Shown: piece after piece, positions 51,468 through 61,029 of the stretch
Layout: each line of letters opens with the position of its first letter
Position numbering within the stretch: position 1 is the stretch's first letter
IMG/VR virus record: IMGVR_UViG_3300028388_003025
Location: 1-64,000 of that record
Origin: a virus
DNA: 64,000 nt
Direction: 5' to 3' (one strand)
Notes under the pieces: model-generated
The model's input: the letters and a program-made list of their open reading frames with translations, nothing else
Databases searched by the model: none
Told to the model about the DNA's origin: nothing
Program-made: the position numbers and the translations under genes

Positions 51468-52571
51468 ATGGGATTTTTACCAATAGGGCTGGAGCTTTTA
51501 ACTTATGACCAGATAGTCAACGATATAGTTGATGTATTTGATGCAGAGGACAAACATGCTACAGACGCAAGAACAATAGGATCAGTTCAAAGAACATATA
51601 TAGAAGCTATAGCGTTACAAATATTTAAGATACATAACAGACAAAGAAAATTAATGTCTCGTCCACACTGGGCATCGGCATCTGGTAAAGATCTAGATGA
51701 TTTAGCTGCAGGATATGGGCTCACAAGGGAAGATGCATCAAAATCTTCTGGTCCATTAACCTTCTATAGAAGCACAGCAACACAGCCAATCCTAATTCCT
51801 GCAGGAACAAGGGTAGTTAGACCAGCCTCTGGTAGCGTTGAGGAGCTTGGATACTATACATTGTCAGACGTATATCTAGGCATTGGCGTAGCGTCTCAAA
51901 CAGTTGATGTCGAGGCGGAGTCTACAGGAGAAGTTGGAAACACTGGCATAAGAACAATTACACAAACTAGCGTAGCGGGAATCACTGGCGCTTATAACCC
52001 ATCTGAATATACTAATGGCAGAGACATAGAAAGTGATGATGAGTTAAGAAGAAGATTATCATTGCTGTTTGCATCAATGCAGAAAGCAACTATTGATGCA
52101 ATTAAATTCGCTGCATTCTCAGTGGCTGGAGTTGACTCTGTTGTTATATCAGAGAATGATCCATACCCTGGATATATAAAAGTATATACTTCAGACGAGA
52201 ACGGTATTCAAACGCTGAGCACAAAGCTTGCCGTTGAGGATGCTATAGAGGAATATAAAGCTGCAGGCATTACTGTTGTTGTAGACAAGCCTCAAATAAG
52301 ATATGAAGCAATAACTGTTCAGGTCAATATAGTAGATCCAACATTATATGTAGATGTAAAAGACGAACTTGAACTATCTCTAACTAATTGGCTTAATCAG
52401 TTTGCCATGGGAGAAGCATTGTTAATATCAGAGATAATTGCAAAACTTCATGAGAGTTCAAATGTTTATAATGTTGAGTCAGTAGTTGCACCAGCGACAG
52501 ACATAGAGCCATTAAACAATCAAATAATAAGGCCATCTTCAATTAATGTGGAGATAACAAATGCCGCTTAA
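51468..52571 (+). CDS. Baseplate J-like protein, 367 aa
   Basis: The ATG at 51468 follows GGGAGG. The frame is open further upstream but without a site. ASGKDLDDLAAGYGLTR and the segment IPAGTRVVRPASG, then VEAESTGEVGNTG and RDIESDDELRRRL, are the classic baseplate J (gp6-like) blocks. The protein forms the wedge ring. Length is usual for the family. Confidence 0.9.
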   Translation: MGFLPIGLELLTYDQIVNDIVDVFDAEDKHATDARTIGSVQRTYIEAIALQIFKIHNRQRKLMSRPHWASASGKDLDDLAAGYGLTREDASKSSGPLTFYRSTATQPILIPAGTRVVRPASGSVEELGYYTLSDVYLGIGVASQTVDVEAESTGEVGNTGIRTITQTSVAGITGAYNPSEYTNGRDIESDDELRRRLSLLFASMQKATIDAIKFAAFSVAGVDSVVISENDPYPGYIKVYTSDENGIQTLSTKLAVEDAIEEYKAAGITVVVDKPQIRYEAITVQVNIVDPTLYVDVKDELELSLTNWLNQFAMGEALLISEIIAKLHESSNVYNVESVVAPATDIEPLNNQIIRPSSINVEITNAA

Positions 52572-53685
52572 TAAGTTTCTAGAGTCAACAGTAAAAGTAG
52601 ACAAGACTACTGCGCTGAAGGTTCTGGAATCATTGCCAGAGCCAATGCAACCTACGTTATTAAAGAATGGCGCTGGTATACTAGAGAGTCCTACATACTT
52701 ATTTCTCCACAAGCTTTTCAAAGACTATGTGGATAAGTTTAATCAAGAATATAATGAGATGTATAACGGGCTGACGCTTAAGACTGCCTATGGGTTTTGG
52801 TTAAAGATGTATGGAGCTTCTGTAAACATTGCACCTATATCTGGAGAGACTATAGAGAATCAATATACCTCAGACGAGACTGTTGTAGTAGAAGTTGATG
52901 AAATAGTTAAGGTTGTTTTAGGGCATTCAGCTGGAGGAGCTGAGCTTCATTATTATAAAAGACTTAATACTCAGCTTCCGTTAACAGACTTATCAACAAT
53001 TGATTTCACTTCTTTAGACTGGCAAGATGTAACTACATATGATGAACCAGAGGCTACATTTAAAGCAAGAATAATAAATGAAATATTTAAAAACAAGGTA
53101 TCAAATATTGCAATCAAGGATGCACTGCAACCTTTTTCCTCTACTGAGGTTTTTGTTCTTGATAAGCTAGGAGCTTCGGCATCTTCAAGCATTGGAATAC
53201 AAACAATACCGTCCGAACTCCCATTCCTTTCTTATGACGAACAAGAGATATACACTTCACTATCTTCAGATATTGATTCATCAGTGCTTACAATCCAGCT
53301 TGATGACACTTCGTTCTTCCCAGACTCTGGCGTGATACAGATCGGTCAGGAGTATATGTTATATAGTTCAAAGGATTCTAGTAATATATACGTAGAAGAA
53401 AGAGGATATGCAGAAACTTCTGCAGCTCCTCACTATGCAACAAATAGAGTTTACTATGCTACTAGATTTTTTAATATGTTTCTCGATGCCTTTAATGTTT
53501 TAGGTGGCCTAACGACAGACGCTGATGGAAATCCTGCTGTAAGCGGTGCCTTTGAGTTTGATATATATATCACACCATATCCCAATACTGACAATACAAT
53601 AAAGACAATTACTAATATCGTCAACTCTTTTAAAGCATCTGGAACTAAGTTCAATCTTAAAATCGGGTTGCCCTATAGTGGCTAG
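52561..53685 (+). CDS. Baseplate/tail protein I-like, 374 aa
   Basis: Position after the J-like gene and the segment DYVDKFNQEYNEMYNGLTLKT suggest a protein that links the wedge to the fibres. It overlaps the J gene by 11 bases. The C-terminal part has TPYPNTDNTIKTITNIVN, a pattern seen in such proteins. Family assignment is moderate. Confidence 0.62.
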   Translation: MPLNKFLESTVKVDKTTALKVLESLPEPMQPTLLKNGAGILESPTYLFLHKLFKDYVDKFNQEYNEMYNGLTLKTAYGFWLKMYGASVNIAPISGETIENQYTSDETVVVEVDEIVKVVLGHSAGGAELHYYKRLNTQLPLTDLSTIDFTSLDWQDVTTYDEPEATFKARIINEIFKNKVSNIAIKDALQPFSSTEVFVLDKLGASASSSIGIQTIPSELPFLSYDEQEIYTSLSSDIDSSVLTIQLDDTSFFPDSGVIQIGQEYMLYSSKDSSNIYVEERGYAETSAAPHYATNRVYYATRFFNMFLDAFNVLGGLTTDADGNPAVSGAFEFDIYITPYPNTDNTIKTITNIVNSFKASGTKFNLKIGLPYSG

Positions 53686-53697
53686 AAAGGTTATAAT
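53668..53697 (+). promoter_or_regulatory. Promoter with leaderless start for fibre genes
   Basis: TTGCCC and TATAAT are 18 bases apart. The ATG at 53704 follows the -10 box by exactly six bases. Confidence 0.55.
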
Positions 53698-53703
53698 TAG
53701 AAT

Positions 53704-54162
53704 ATGCCAGGCTCATTAATTACAGTTCGTGAATACACAGAAAACGACACAGAGATGTCCATCTTTGACTTCGGTTATATAGCTCAAGATCAGATAGGAT
53801 TCTCTAAGCGATTAGTAATATATAACAACTACGATGCGCTTGCTAACGTTGGTGACGCACTAGCTGTTAATATATGTGCCTATGACGATGAAGACAAGAA
53901 CGCTGCAACAGAGCCAATAGTTGGTAAATGGATAGAAGCTAGACAAGTTGAATACAATGGCGTAGCTCTTGATGATCAGCCTTGGACTCCGATAGGCGGA
54001 TCAAATAAGCTTCTGCTTCCTTATAACTCAGCGAAGATAAATGGATCTGACGGAGAGCGTGGATCAAGCACTATTATAGAACTGAGGATGAATATTCCTC
54101 ACGACATTACAATATATGGCGAATACAAACCGTATATATGCCTAGAATATGAGGAAGCTTAA
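53704..54162 (+). CDS. Fibre-region protein, 152 aa
   Basis: No ribosome site. The protein is beta-rich and acidic (SIFDFGYIAQDQIGFSKRLV). It precedes the large fibre gene and overlaps it by one base, so it may attach the fibre or act as its chaperone. Family not recognised. Confidence 0.6.
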   Translation: MPGSLITVREYTENDTEMSIFDFGYIAQDQIGFSKRLVIYNNYDALANVGDALAVNICAYDDEDKNAATEPIVGKWIEARQVEYNGVALDDQPWTPIGGSNKLLLPYNSAKINGSDGERGSSTIIELRMNIPHDITIYGEYKPYICLEYEEA

Positions 54163-57100
54163 TGGTAAAAGGTAAACAAGTATACTCAGCTGGTGAGCTA
54201 TATACAACGTCAGCAGTAAATCAAGAACAATTAGATAGAGAGATTGGAGATAGCAATCTAATATCAGACCTTATAACCAAGGGCAAGGTAATAATTGGAG
54301 ACACAGGCTTAAAGGGAGTTGCTGGATCTTCAGAATTTTCTATAAACCCAGGCACGGCATATGCATTGCAGAGTAATGATATTGTAAGGCGTATAGCCCT
54401 TGAATCTTTTATTGAATACGAGCCTCAAATGTCTGTTGATAAGAACACAGTTGTTGTGGATCACAAGATAAAACCTGGCGGCACAGTGAGAGTTTACAAA
54501 GCTTTCGCAGCAAACAGATTCATCGAGATGGAATCAGTTGGCGAAGGCGATGGGACTATCGCTCAATTTGATTTACAATATGTTTCCGATGGCGACGATG
54601 CTGATCCTAATTTTGTATATATAAACGAGAACGCTATCGATCCTTCTAAGTGGTTCTTTACAACTGGATCTAATGGTCAGTCTCAAAAAGCAATTAAATT
54701 TAATCAAACAACTTCAGAGATAGAAACAGATAACGCTCAGGCAGATTGGAACCTGACAGGGCTTATATTAAAACTATCTCTCTTTAATCCAGCAACACTC
54801 AGCTTTATAAACGTAGATGTTAACTTTGTTGGCGCGAATCCGCTTGCAACTAATGATGTTGTTGCGCAAATTCAATCAGCAATAAACAATGCTGGCATGA
54901 ATCCTTATTATCAAGCGACGACAAGCGCAAGTAAGATAAGTATATCAAGTATAAATACAGGCTTTGACAAGAGAATTAAAATAATTTCAAGCGGTAGCAC
55001 AGCAATAGGCGTTGGGCTTCTAGAATACAGTGGAGCAAATTTAGACACAGAGGTTGCTGGCTCTGGTGAGGTTACATTATATGATAGGGTTTATTGTTCT
55101 TACACTAGATATTATAAGGATTATTATGGAAGCTTTAGCTTAACCGACTATAAAACAATAACGCTTAATGATGATCTAACTAGTGAAGAGGATCAGAATG
55201 AATCAATTCCAGTTATCGTAGAATATGAGCCAGACCTTACATATTATTATGGTGGTGATGAATACTCAATAGCAGCTCTGCCATCTAGTGGTAATAGCCG
55301 ATATGATTTAGTATACATCGAGTTTAAAGAAGATAAAAAATACCATGAACAATTCTTTTTCAATACTGATACATTAGCACCAGAAAGAAAAACATCTCTA
55401 TCTAGAAATGTATATAGTTATGAGATTAAAGTTTTATCAGCAGCAGAGGCCGCTACGAATCCTCCGCATGTTGATATTGACGATTTATTAAATTCATCAA
55501 CTGGTGTTAGTCCATATGCCATACCACTATTTGAGGTTCTAGTAACTGATGCTGGCGCTGTTTCTATAGAGAATAACATTATAGGTTCGGTTACTGGCAC
55601 TCAGGACGTAAACTATTTAAGACTATCTGACTATAGGTTCTATAATTCAAACCTAGATAATTTTAGACGAAGAGAAATTGATGTTCCAATAAAAGAACAA
55701 TGGACAGTCACTACAGGCAATTCAACTCAGATATTAAACTTTGACGAAGAGTATGGATATTGCATAGCAGATGATTATGTTACAGTTGCTGACCAGAACC
55801 CTAGTGGAGATCTTGTATATAGAGATGCAGCTGGAGCTCCTGCGGCAGAAGATATTGATAACTTAATATTCGCAAAGATAACAACAGCAACTCCTGGTTC
55901 CGAAGAAGTCACGTTCTATCGTGGCGATCCAAATGGAACTCTCGGTGTTGACTATAATGTATTCACAACAGCTTCAAATGAAGACTGGATTCTTAACTAC
56001 TATATAAGATCAACGATAGAAAGAATGCCTGTTGATATTTTAAAAACACTATCAACAAACGGAATGGCAATAGATTCTGGCGCATTAACTGAAACAGCTA
56101 AGAACTTAAGAAAGCTTAGGGTAGACTTTAATACTGTAATGAACGGCAAGCTTACCTATATTAAGAGTTTGCAAGAAATAAAATGGACAGCAACCAGATT
56201 CTTATTTAGAGACATAGATGGTTCTTCTGTCAATACTCTAACAGCCAGTGCGGCCAATGTTGCAATAGCTGACGGAGAATATGCTTATGTTATATTTGAC
56301 AGAACTGGCGCCACTGTATTAAATGATGAAGTAAAAGTGGACTCAAACCCTTGGGCCCTACATCCTGATTATGAAAACGATTTAATAATTCTTGGCGTAA
56401 GAGATGGGCAAGACTTCTTTTATGCAAATGATTCTAATAGTGGTACTGGCGGTGGCGGAGAGTGGGTTGAAGAAGTCAATGCTCCAGCCACAATGACTGG
56501 TTCAAATCAGCTAGTTATACCAGACGCAGACGACGTTGCTGATTCTATATATTCTATTGGAAGGTTTGTCAGAATTGAAACAGTTGAAGGACTGGGTGCT
56601 GAAAATTATTACTATGCTCAAATATCTGCAGTAGCTAGTGCTCCACCAAACTTCACAATAGATATAGAGAATGTTCAAGATAAAGATGGAACATCACAAA
56701 CAATTACTAGCGGAGCTACAATATTATCTTTTAAATATGTTGCCATGCAGATGAAATATATGGGAATAAACAATGATGTCAACCCACAGAACAAAGCCTT
56801 GCTAGATCACGTAAGTGACTTTTCAATTCACAATTCTTTTAAATATGTATTTAACACAGAGAATCTTTCATCACAAATTGGTGTAGGGGGATCCGGATTA
56901 TCCTTTACAATGACTTCTGATGGAGAGACAGACTCTATAGTTGTATATCATAATGGTGTTTTACTTGATCCTGCAAGTGAGTATACTGTTAATTCAACAA
57001 ACTCTTTTACAATTATTGGCAACGTTGATCCTGATGATAGCGTTTTCGTATCATATGCACTGCTAGGTCAGGAGCAAGGATTCGTGTTTAATGAAGACTT

Positions 57101-57956
57101 GGGCGTTCAAGGCATAGGAAGCGTGTTCACAACAGCACAAGAATTCGTTCCATCATCTATAATGGTATTTAGGAATGGCGGTTATTTAACCTTAGGTAGT
57201 ACTCCAAATGGATATACTGTAACAGATTCAAATGAAATAACATTAGGCAGTGCTTTGACTGCTGGAGAAACTCTTGTTGTGCACTATGATATAGCTGGAG
57301 GAGATACGAACTTTGTCATATTCAATGAGAACGTTTCTAGTCAAGCACCAGGATCTACATTCTCTTTAGTCAACGCGTTTTTTCCAGACTCATTAATGGT
57401 CATAAGAAACGGGCAGGTACTAACACAAGGAATAGACCCAGGAGACTTTACGGTTTCTGGAACAAGAACATTTACCCTCAATACTCCAGCAGAAAGCTGG
57501 GAATCTATAGTCGTTACATACAATAGACAATGGACTACAGTTGCTGCACTTATAGATTTAACAGATGTAAATCTAGAAAGCCCTGCAGAAGGAGATGTTC
57601 TTACATATAATGCAACTTCTGAGAAGTGGGAAAATACAGTTCAAAAAGAATATATTACGCTTAAGGCAATGGTTCCTTCAGTAAGTTCTTATCTAGACAT
57701 AGCATCTATTCCTTGGGACGGAACTATAACTGGAGTAAAAATCAAGTGTGACCAAGGTACTGCAAACTTAACTGCTAGTCTATATAAAAATGGCGCCAGC
57801 TTAGTCGCTGGACCGACAGCATTATTAAATAATAACTGGACAGATCCAGGCCCATTGGCAAACACGTCTGTTGTAATAGGGGATACACTTAACTTAGATG
57901 TTTCTTCTTACACAACAGGAACAGTGTTACTTATTGAGGTTGAAATAACCCGATAA
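54162..57956 (+). CDS. Large tail fibre protein, 1,264 aa
   Basis: An N-terminal attachment part is followed by many beta-rich segments. Three tandem repeats of about 78 residues lie at about 897-1123: FNTENLSSQIG, FNEDLGVQGIG and FNENVSSQAPG begin the copies, and each ends near VVYHN/VVHYD-like strands. A linker ALIDLTDVNLESPAEGDVLT typical of phage fibres follows. The C-terminal 90 residues could be a carbohydrate-binding sandwich. It probably recognises the host surface. Confidence 0.8.
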   Translation: MVKGKQVYSAGELYTTSAVNQEQLDREIGDSNLISDLITKGKVIIGDTGLKGVAGSSEFSINPGTAYALQSNDIVRRIALESFIEYEPQMSVDKNTVVVDHKIKPGGTVRVYKAFAANRFIEMESVGEGDGTIAQFDLQYVSDGDDADPNFVYINENAIDPSKWFFTTGSNGQSQKAIKFNQTTSEIETDNAQADWNLTGLILKLSLFNPATLSFINVDVNFVGANPLATNDVVAQIQSAINNAGMNPYYQATTSASKISISSINTGFDKRIKIISSGSTAIGVGLLEYSGANLDTEVAGSGEVTLYDRVYCSYTRYYKDYYGSFSLTDYKTITLNDDLTSEEDQNESIPVIVEYEPDLTYYYGGDEYSIAALPSSGNSRYDLVYIEFKEDKKYHEQFFFNTDTLAPERKTSLSRNVYSYEIKVLSAAEAATNPPHVDIDDLLNSSTGVSPYAIPLFEVLVTDAGAVSIENNIIGSVTGTQDVNYLRLSDYRFYNSNLDNFRRREIDVPIKEQWTVTTGNSTQILNFDEEYGYCIADDYVTVADQNPSGDLVYRDAAGAPAAEDIDNLIFAKITTATPGSEEVTFYRGDPNGTLGVDYNVFTTASNEDWILNYYIRSTIERMPVDILKTLSTNGMAIDSGALTETAKNLRKLRVDFNTVMNGKLTYIKSLQEIKWTATRFLFRDIDGSSVNTLTASAANVAIADGEYAYVIFDRTGATVLNDEVKVDSNPWALHPDYENDLIILGVRDGQDFFYANDSNSGTGGGGEWVEEVNAPATMTGSNQLVIPDADDVADSIYSIGRFVRIETVEGLGAENYYYAQISAVASAPPNFTIDIENVQDKDGTSQTITSGATILSFKYVAMQMKYMGINNDVNPQNKALLDHVSDFSIHNSFKYVFNTENLSSQIGVGGSGLSFTMTSDGETDSIVVYHNGVLLDPASEYTVNSTNSFTIIGNVDPDDSVFVSYALLGQEQGFVFNEDLGVQGIGSVFTTAQEFVPSSIMVFRNGGYLTLGSTPNGYTVTDSNEITLGSALTAGETLVVHYDIAGGDTNFVIFNENVSSQAPGSTFSLVNAFFPDSLMVIRNGQVLTQGIDPGDFTVSGTRTFTLNTPAESWESIVVTYNRQWTTVAALIDLTDVNLESPAEGDVLTYNATSEKWENTVQKEYITLKAMVPSVSSYLDIASIPWDGTITGVKIKCDQGTANLTASLYKNGASLVAGPTALLNNNWTDPGPLANTSVVIGDTLNLDVSSYTTGTVLLIEVEITR

Positions 57957-57969
57957 GCTCTGATATAAT
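57940..57969 (+). promoter_or_regulatory. Promoter for downstream fibre genes
   Basis: TTGAAA and TATAAT are 18 bases apart. Unlike the leaderless cases, an AAGGAG site and a short leader lead to the ATG at 57988. Confidence 0.6.
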
Positions 57970-57987
57970 TTAAGTAAGGAGAAAATT

Positions 57988-58191
57988 ATGACAAGAGAAG
58001 GTTTAAGAGAAGTACAAGTAGCATTCTATTGGGGCGCTAAAACTGCAGCAGAAATAACTACAATAGAAGGATCGGGTGATGCAGCTGCTGGAGACCTTGT
58101 TTACAATAGCGACGACTCTTCCCTTCTTGTTTTCAATAGTACGTCTGGAACATTTGTAGCTCCATATGCCGAATGGTTCCCTGGTTCATAG
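57988..58191 (+). CDS. Small fibre-tip-like protein, 67 aa
   Basis: AAGGAG precedes the ATG by nine bases. The middle part AAGDLVYNSDDSSLLVFNSTS is a short beta hairpin motif common in fibre accessory proteins. It could trimerise on or cap the fibre. Confidence 0.62.
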   Translation: MTREGLREVQVAFYWGAKTAAEITTIEGSGDAAAGDLVYNSDDSSLLVFNSTSGTFVAPYAEWFPGS

Positions 58192-58210
58192 TAAAATCTT
58201 GGAGGATTAA

Positions 58211-58813
58211 ATGAGTAATTTTGATATAAAAGAGATACAAGACAAACTTGATCTAGACTTTAAAAGTTTTGATAAAGGCAATGCCCCACAAGATGTTTTG
58301 TTTAACTATAAAGGTGAAAGCACAGAGAATAAGATAGAACTTTTCAAGCTTCTATTAACTCATGGCGCTGTCTTAAACAGCTCAATGCTTTCAAATCTTT
58401 GGTTTTTAATTAGATCTGGAGCAGACTTGTCAGATGATTTCTTTAAGTTAGATGCCGTATGGTTCAATGATCTTGAAGAATTTCTTGATATAAAAATAGA
58501 ATTGAAAAAAGAAATAGATATATTCACAAGAGAACTTGTTAAGTATTACCTTGCAGTTATGGCCTCTGCTTCATATGAAATGGAAGGCTCTGACGAAGGA
58601 GCCGAAGGAATTCCTTATACATTCCAAAGAGTATTGCTAAGCACTGACTTATTTTCTTTATCAAATTTAGTATACAAGGTTGATTTAAATACAAAAGATT
58701 TACCAATAGTTTCAGGCTCTGTAAAAATATTGAGTGCACTTGTTGGTAAAGCTAAATTTATAATGAGCTTTGCTGAAGATGTATTAAACAAATCTGTAGA
58801 GGTAGATAGGTAA
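58211..58813 (+). CDS. Hypothetical protein, 200 aa
   Basis: GGAGG precedes the ATG. The protein is helical and acidic, with no membrane segment. Its last base overlaps the next start. Placement at the head of the poly-serine cassette suggests a chaperone or partner, but I see no recognised domain. Confidence 0.65.
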   Translation: MSNFDIKEIQDKLDLDFKSFDKGNAPQDVLFNYKGESTENKIELFKLLLTHGAVLNSSMLSNLWFLIRSGADLSDDFFKLDAVWFNDLEEFLDIKIELKKEIDIFTRELVKYYLAVMASASYEMEGSDEGAEGIPYTFQRVLLSTDLFSLSNLVYKVDLNTKDLPIVSGSVKILSALVGKAKFIMSFAEDVLNKSVEVDR

Positions 58814-59406
58814 TGGCGCCAACTATATCATATCAAGCAGTAATAGATGCAGTCTTGGCAGACATAGAAGCTAAGTGTTCTAATGTTGGAACAGACACTG
58901 TTCCTGCAGCTGCTAAAAGCGCTGTATATTATTCTGAGTCCGGAACCTATGATCTTGGTGGAGCTTTTGAATTAGGCGCGGGGATCAATTCTGTCCCTAC
59001 AATTTTAAACCTAGTTGCCGCAGCTACTGTTCAAACACAGCTTGATGCGTTTTTATTACTACATGGCATGGACAGTGCTAGTGGCAAGATGACATCCAAG
59101 TTCTTTTTTAGACTAATAAGTTTATTGGCATGCTTTTATTCTGCAAGAGTAGTACATGCAACATATGCTGCAGGTCAAAGTCTTGTTATATATAACTCAG
59201 GCGCTGTAACTTATAATACTCCAGTTGTCACTGATGATCAGAACCTTGTAACAATTACAGATATAAACGATTTAATAACAAACTTTAAAGATAATTATTC
59301 TAATGTTGACAACATTGCAAACCTAGGCTATTACACTTCTGCTACTAGCAGCAGTTCTAGCAGTTCTTCGTCGAACTTTATTGCCTATTTTAATTTAAAT
59401 GGATAA
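58813..59406 (+). CDS. Poly-Ser-tailed protein A, 197 aa
   Basis: The body is helical and alanine-rich, with FFFRLISLLACFYSARVVH and the phrase NSGAVTYNTPV. It ends with nine consecutive serines and then NFIAYFNLNG. The next gene has a homologous body and almost the same ending, so they are paralogs. The C-terminal peptide may be a recognition or attachment signal for the modifying enzymes encoded just downstream. The body may be a small virion or fibre-tip protein. No known family. Confidence 0.72.
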   Translation: MAPTISYQAVIDAVLADIEAKCSNVGTDTVPAAAKSAVYYSESGTYDLGGAFELGAGINSVPTILNLVAAATVQTQLDAFLLLHGMDSASGKMTSKFFFRLISLLACFYSARVVHATYAAGQSLVIYNSGAVTYNTPVVTDDQNLVTITDINDLITNFKDNYSNVDNIANLGYYTSATSSSSSSSSSNFIAYFNLNG

Positions 59407-59419
59407 GGAGTATATATAA

Positions 59420-60115
59420 ATGTTTCCAAACTTGAAGACCTACGGACAACTATATGACGAAGGATTGGCTTATGTAAAAAGCATCTGCAAAAATATAGAC
59501 AGCTACGATGTGTCTGTTCCAGACTCCTTGAAACACGGAGCAATATTAACGAGAACTGCTCCACATAACTTGATTGACCCAGCCGTTGCAGCAACCCCAG
59601 CCCAGGTAGATTTAACACAGACTGCTATTGCCGCAACATCAACAGCAACAGTAGACTCTCAATACCAGGCATACTTCAATGCAAATGGTTTTACTACTGC
59701 ATCATCTACGTACGCAAACACTAAAGCAATCGTTAATTACATTTCACTTCTTAGTGCGTTTATAACTGCAAGATGCGTCACTGTAAAGAATCCAGAAGCT
59801 CCAGCAGAAGCTGAGGTTATGTATGACGATGGAGCTGTAACATATCCAACAACTGTAGAAAACAAATATAGTATTGATTACATACAAGAAGAAGATTTTG
59901 ATGCTCTTTACTCTACGTTCTTTGACTCAATGTCCAGCACTTTGAAGGTTCAGTTCGTAAGCTCTGCAGCAGCACTTAGCTCATCTTCATCCAGTTCGTC
60001 ATCATCTAGTTCGTCAAGCTCATCTAGCTCATCATCGTCTAGTTCTTCTAGCTCATCATCATCTAGCAGTAGCTCTAGCTGTTTGTTTGTAGCGTATTTC
60101 AACCTTAATGGATGA
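59420..60115 (+). CDS. Poly-Ser-tailed protein B, 231 aa
   Basis: AAGGAG precedes the ATG by nine bases. The body matches protein A (AYFNANGFTTAS against AFLLLHGMDSAS, and DDGAVTYPTTV against NSGAVTYNTPV). It ends with 34 consecutive serines and then CLFVAYFNLNG. The serine run uses all six codons (TCA, TCT, TCC, TCG, AGT, AGC), so the amino acid is conserved rather than a DNA repeat. A single cysteine follows the run. The stop overlaps the radical SAM start as ATGA, so production is coupled to that enzyme. Confidence 0.75.
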   Translation: MFPNLKTYGQLYDEGLAYVKSICKNIDSYDVSVPDSLKHGAILTRTAPHNLIDPAVAATPAQVDLTQTAIAATSTATVDSQYQAYFNANGFTTASSTYANTKAIVNYISLLSAFITARCVTVKNPEAPAEAEVMYDDGAVTYPTTVENKYSIDYIQEEDFDALYSTFFDSMSSTLKVQFVSSAAALSSSSSSSSSSSSSSSSSSSSSSSSSSSSSSSSSSCLFVAYFNLNG

Positions 60116-61029
60116 GCTCCTATTTAAAGATTTTACAGTTTCTCTTATGGGAGAACTGTAGTAACGGGTGCGAATTTTGTCTGTTTAAAGATGGCAATTT
60201 TTACAATGAAGAAGAAAAAATATCCTCTATAGACAATGCTATTTCTATAATAAAGAAAAAAGAAACTATTGATAAGTATGACGGCGTCGGACTGATAGGC
60301 GGCGAGGTCCTTGAAAGACAAACTCCAGACGTTGAGTCTAAGTGGTTTGAATTAATAGACTATATAAATAGTAGCGAATATAAAACAGTGTGGCTAGCAA
60401 CCAGCTTATTGTATAAAGATAATTCTTTACTGCATGAAACAATAAACAGGCTTAAAGATGTACACATATATCTATGTACAAGCTTTGATGTTGAAGGTAG
60501 ATTCAATGAGATTAAAAAAGAAAATTGGCATAAGAATATAGCATCAATTGATTACGATAATGTCACGATCCACACATCAATTATATTAAATGATTCACTT
60601 ATTGATGCATTTAATAATCATAAGCGCCTTTTAGATAACGTACCAAACTTTAGCTTTATTGCCCCGCAATTAAATGCTACAGAACATTGGGGAAAAGATC
60701 TTAAAGACTATAATAGCCTTTTGAGAGAGCTACATAACACATATCACCCCGGCTTCTTTATAAAGAACAGGTCAGTTTTGTTAAAATTTGTTAGAGAATT
60801 TTTTATGCATTATGGTAAGAATATACTTAAACATTCAATTGAGATTAAAACGCATAGTTATGATACAATAATACCAAGCAGATTTTCTGAAGACTATTAT
60901 AAAGACAAGTGGTTGTCTTCAAGCAAGTTTAACCTTGGCTGTGGCCACGAGAATTATTCTAAATTTTATTTAGACTCAGACAAATGTGTGTTTTGTGATA
61001 TTGAGGAGGTTCTTAATTGCTTAGAGTAG
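60112..61029 (+). CDS. Radical SAM enzyme 1, 305 aa
   Basis: The CX3CX2C cluster motif is C16-S-N-G-C20-E-F-C23, which binds the [4Fe-4S] cluster and S-adenosylmethionine, and GLIGGEV supplies the GGE motif. The C-terminus has CGHENYSKFYL and CVFCDIEE, a further cysteine set that may hold an auxiliary cluster. The enzyme would make 5'-deoxyadenosyl radicals for hard chemistry on a peptide or small molecule. It overlaps the poly-Ser gene by four bases and the carbamoyltransferase by 13. Confidence 0.9.
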   Translation: MSSYLKILQFLLWENCSNGCEFCLFKDGNFYNEEEKISSIDNAISIIKKKETIDKYDGVGLIGGEVLERQTPDVESKWFELIDYINSSEYKTVWLATSLLYKDNSLLHETINRLKDVHIYLCTSFDVEGRFNEIKKENWHKNIASIDYDNVTIHTSIILNDSLIDAFNNHKRLLDNVPNFSFIAPQLNATEHWGKDLKDYNSLLRELHNTYHPGFFIKNRSVLLKFVREFFMHYGKNILKHSIEIKTHSYDTIIPSRFSEDYYKDKWLSSSKFNLGCGHENYSKFYLDSDKCVFCDIEEVLNCLE

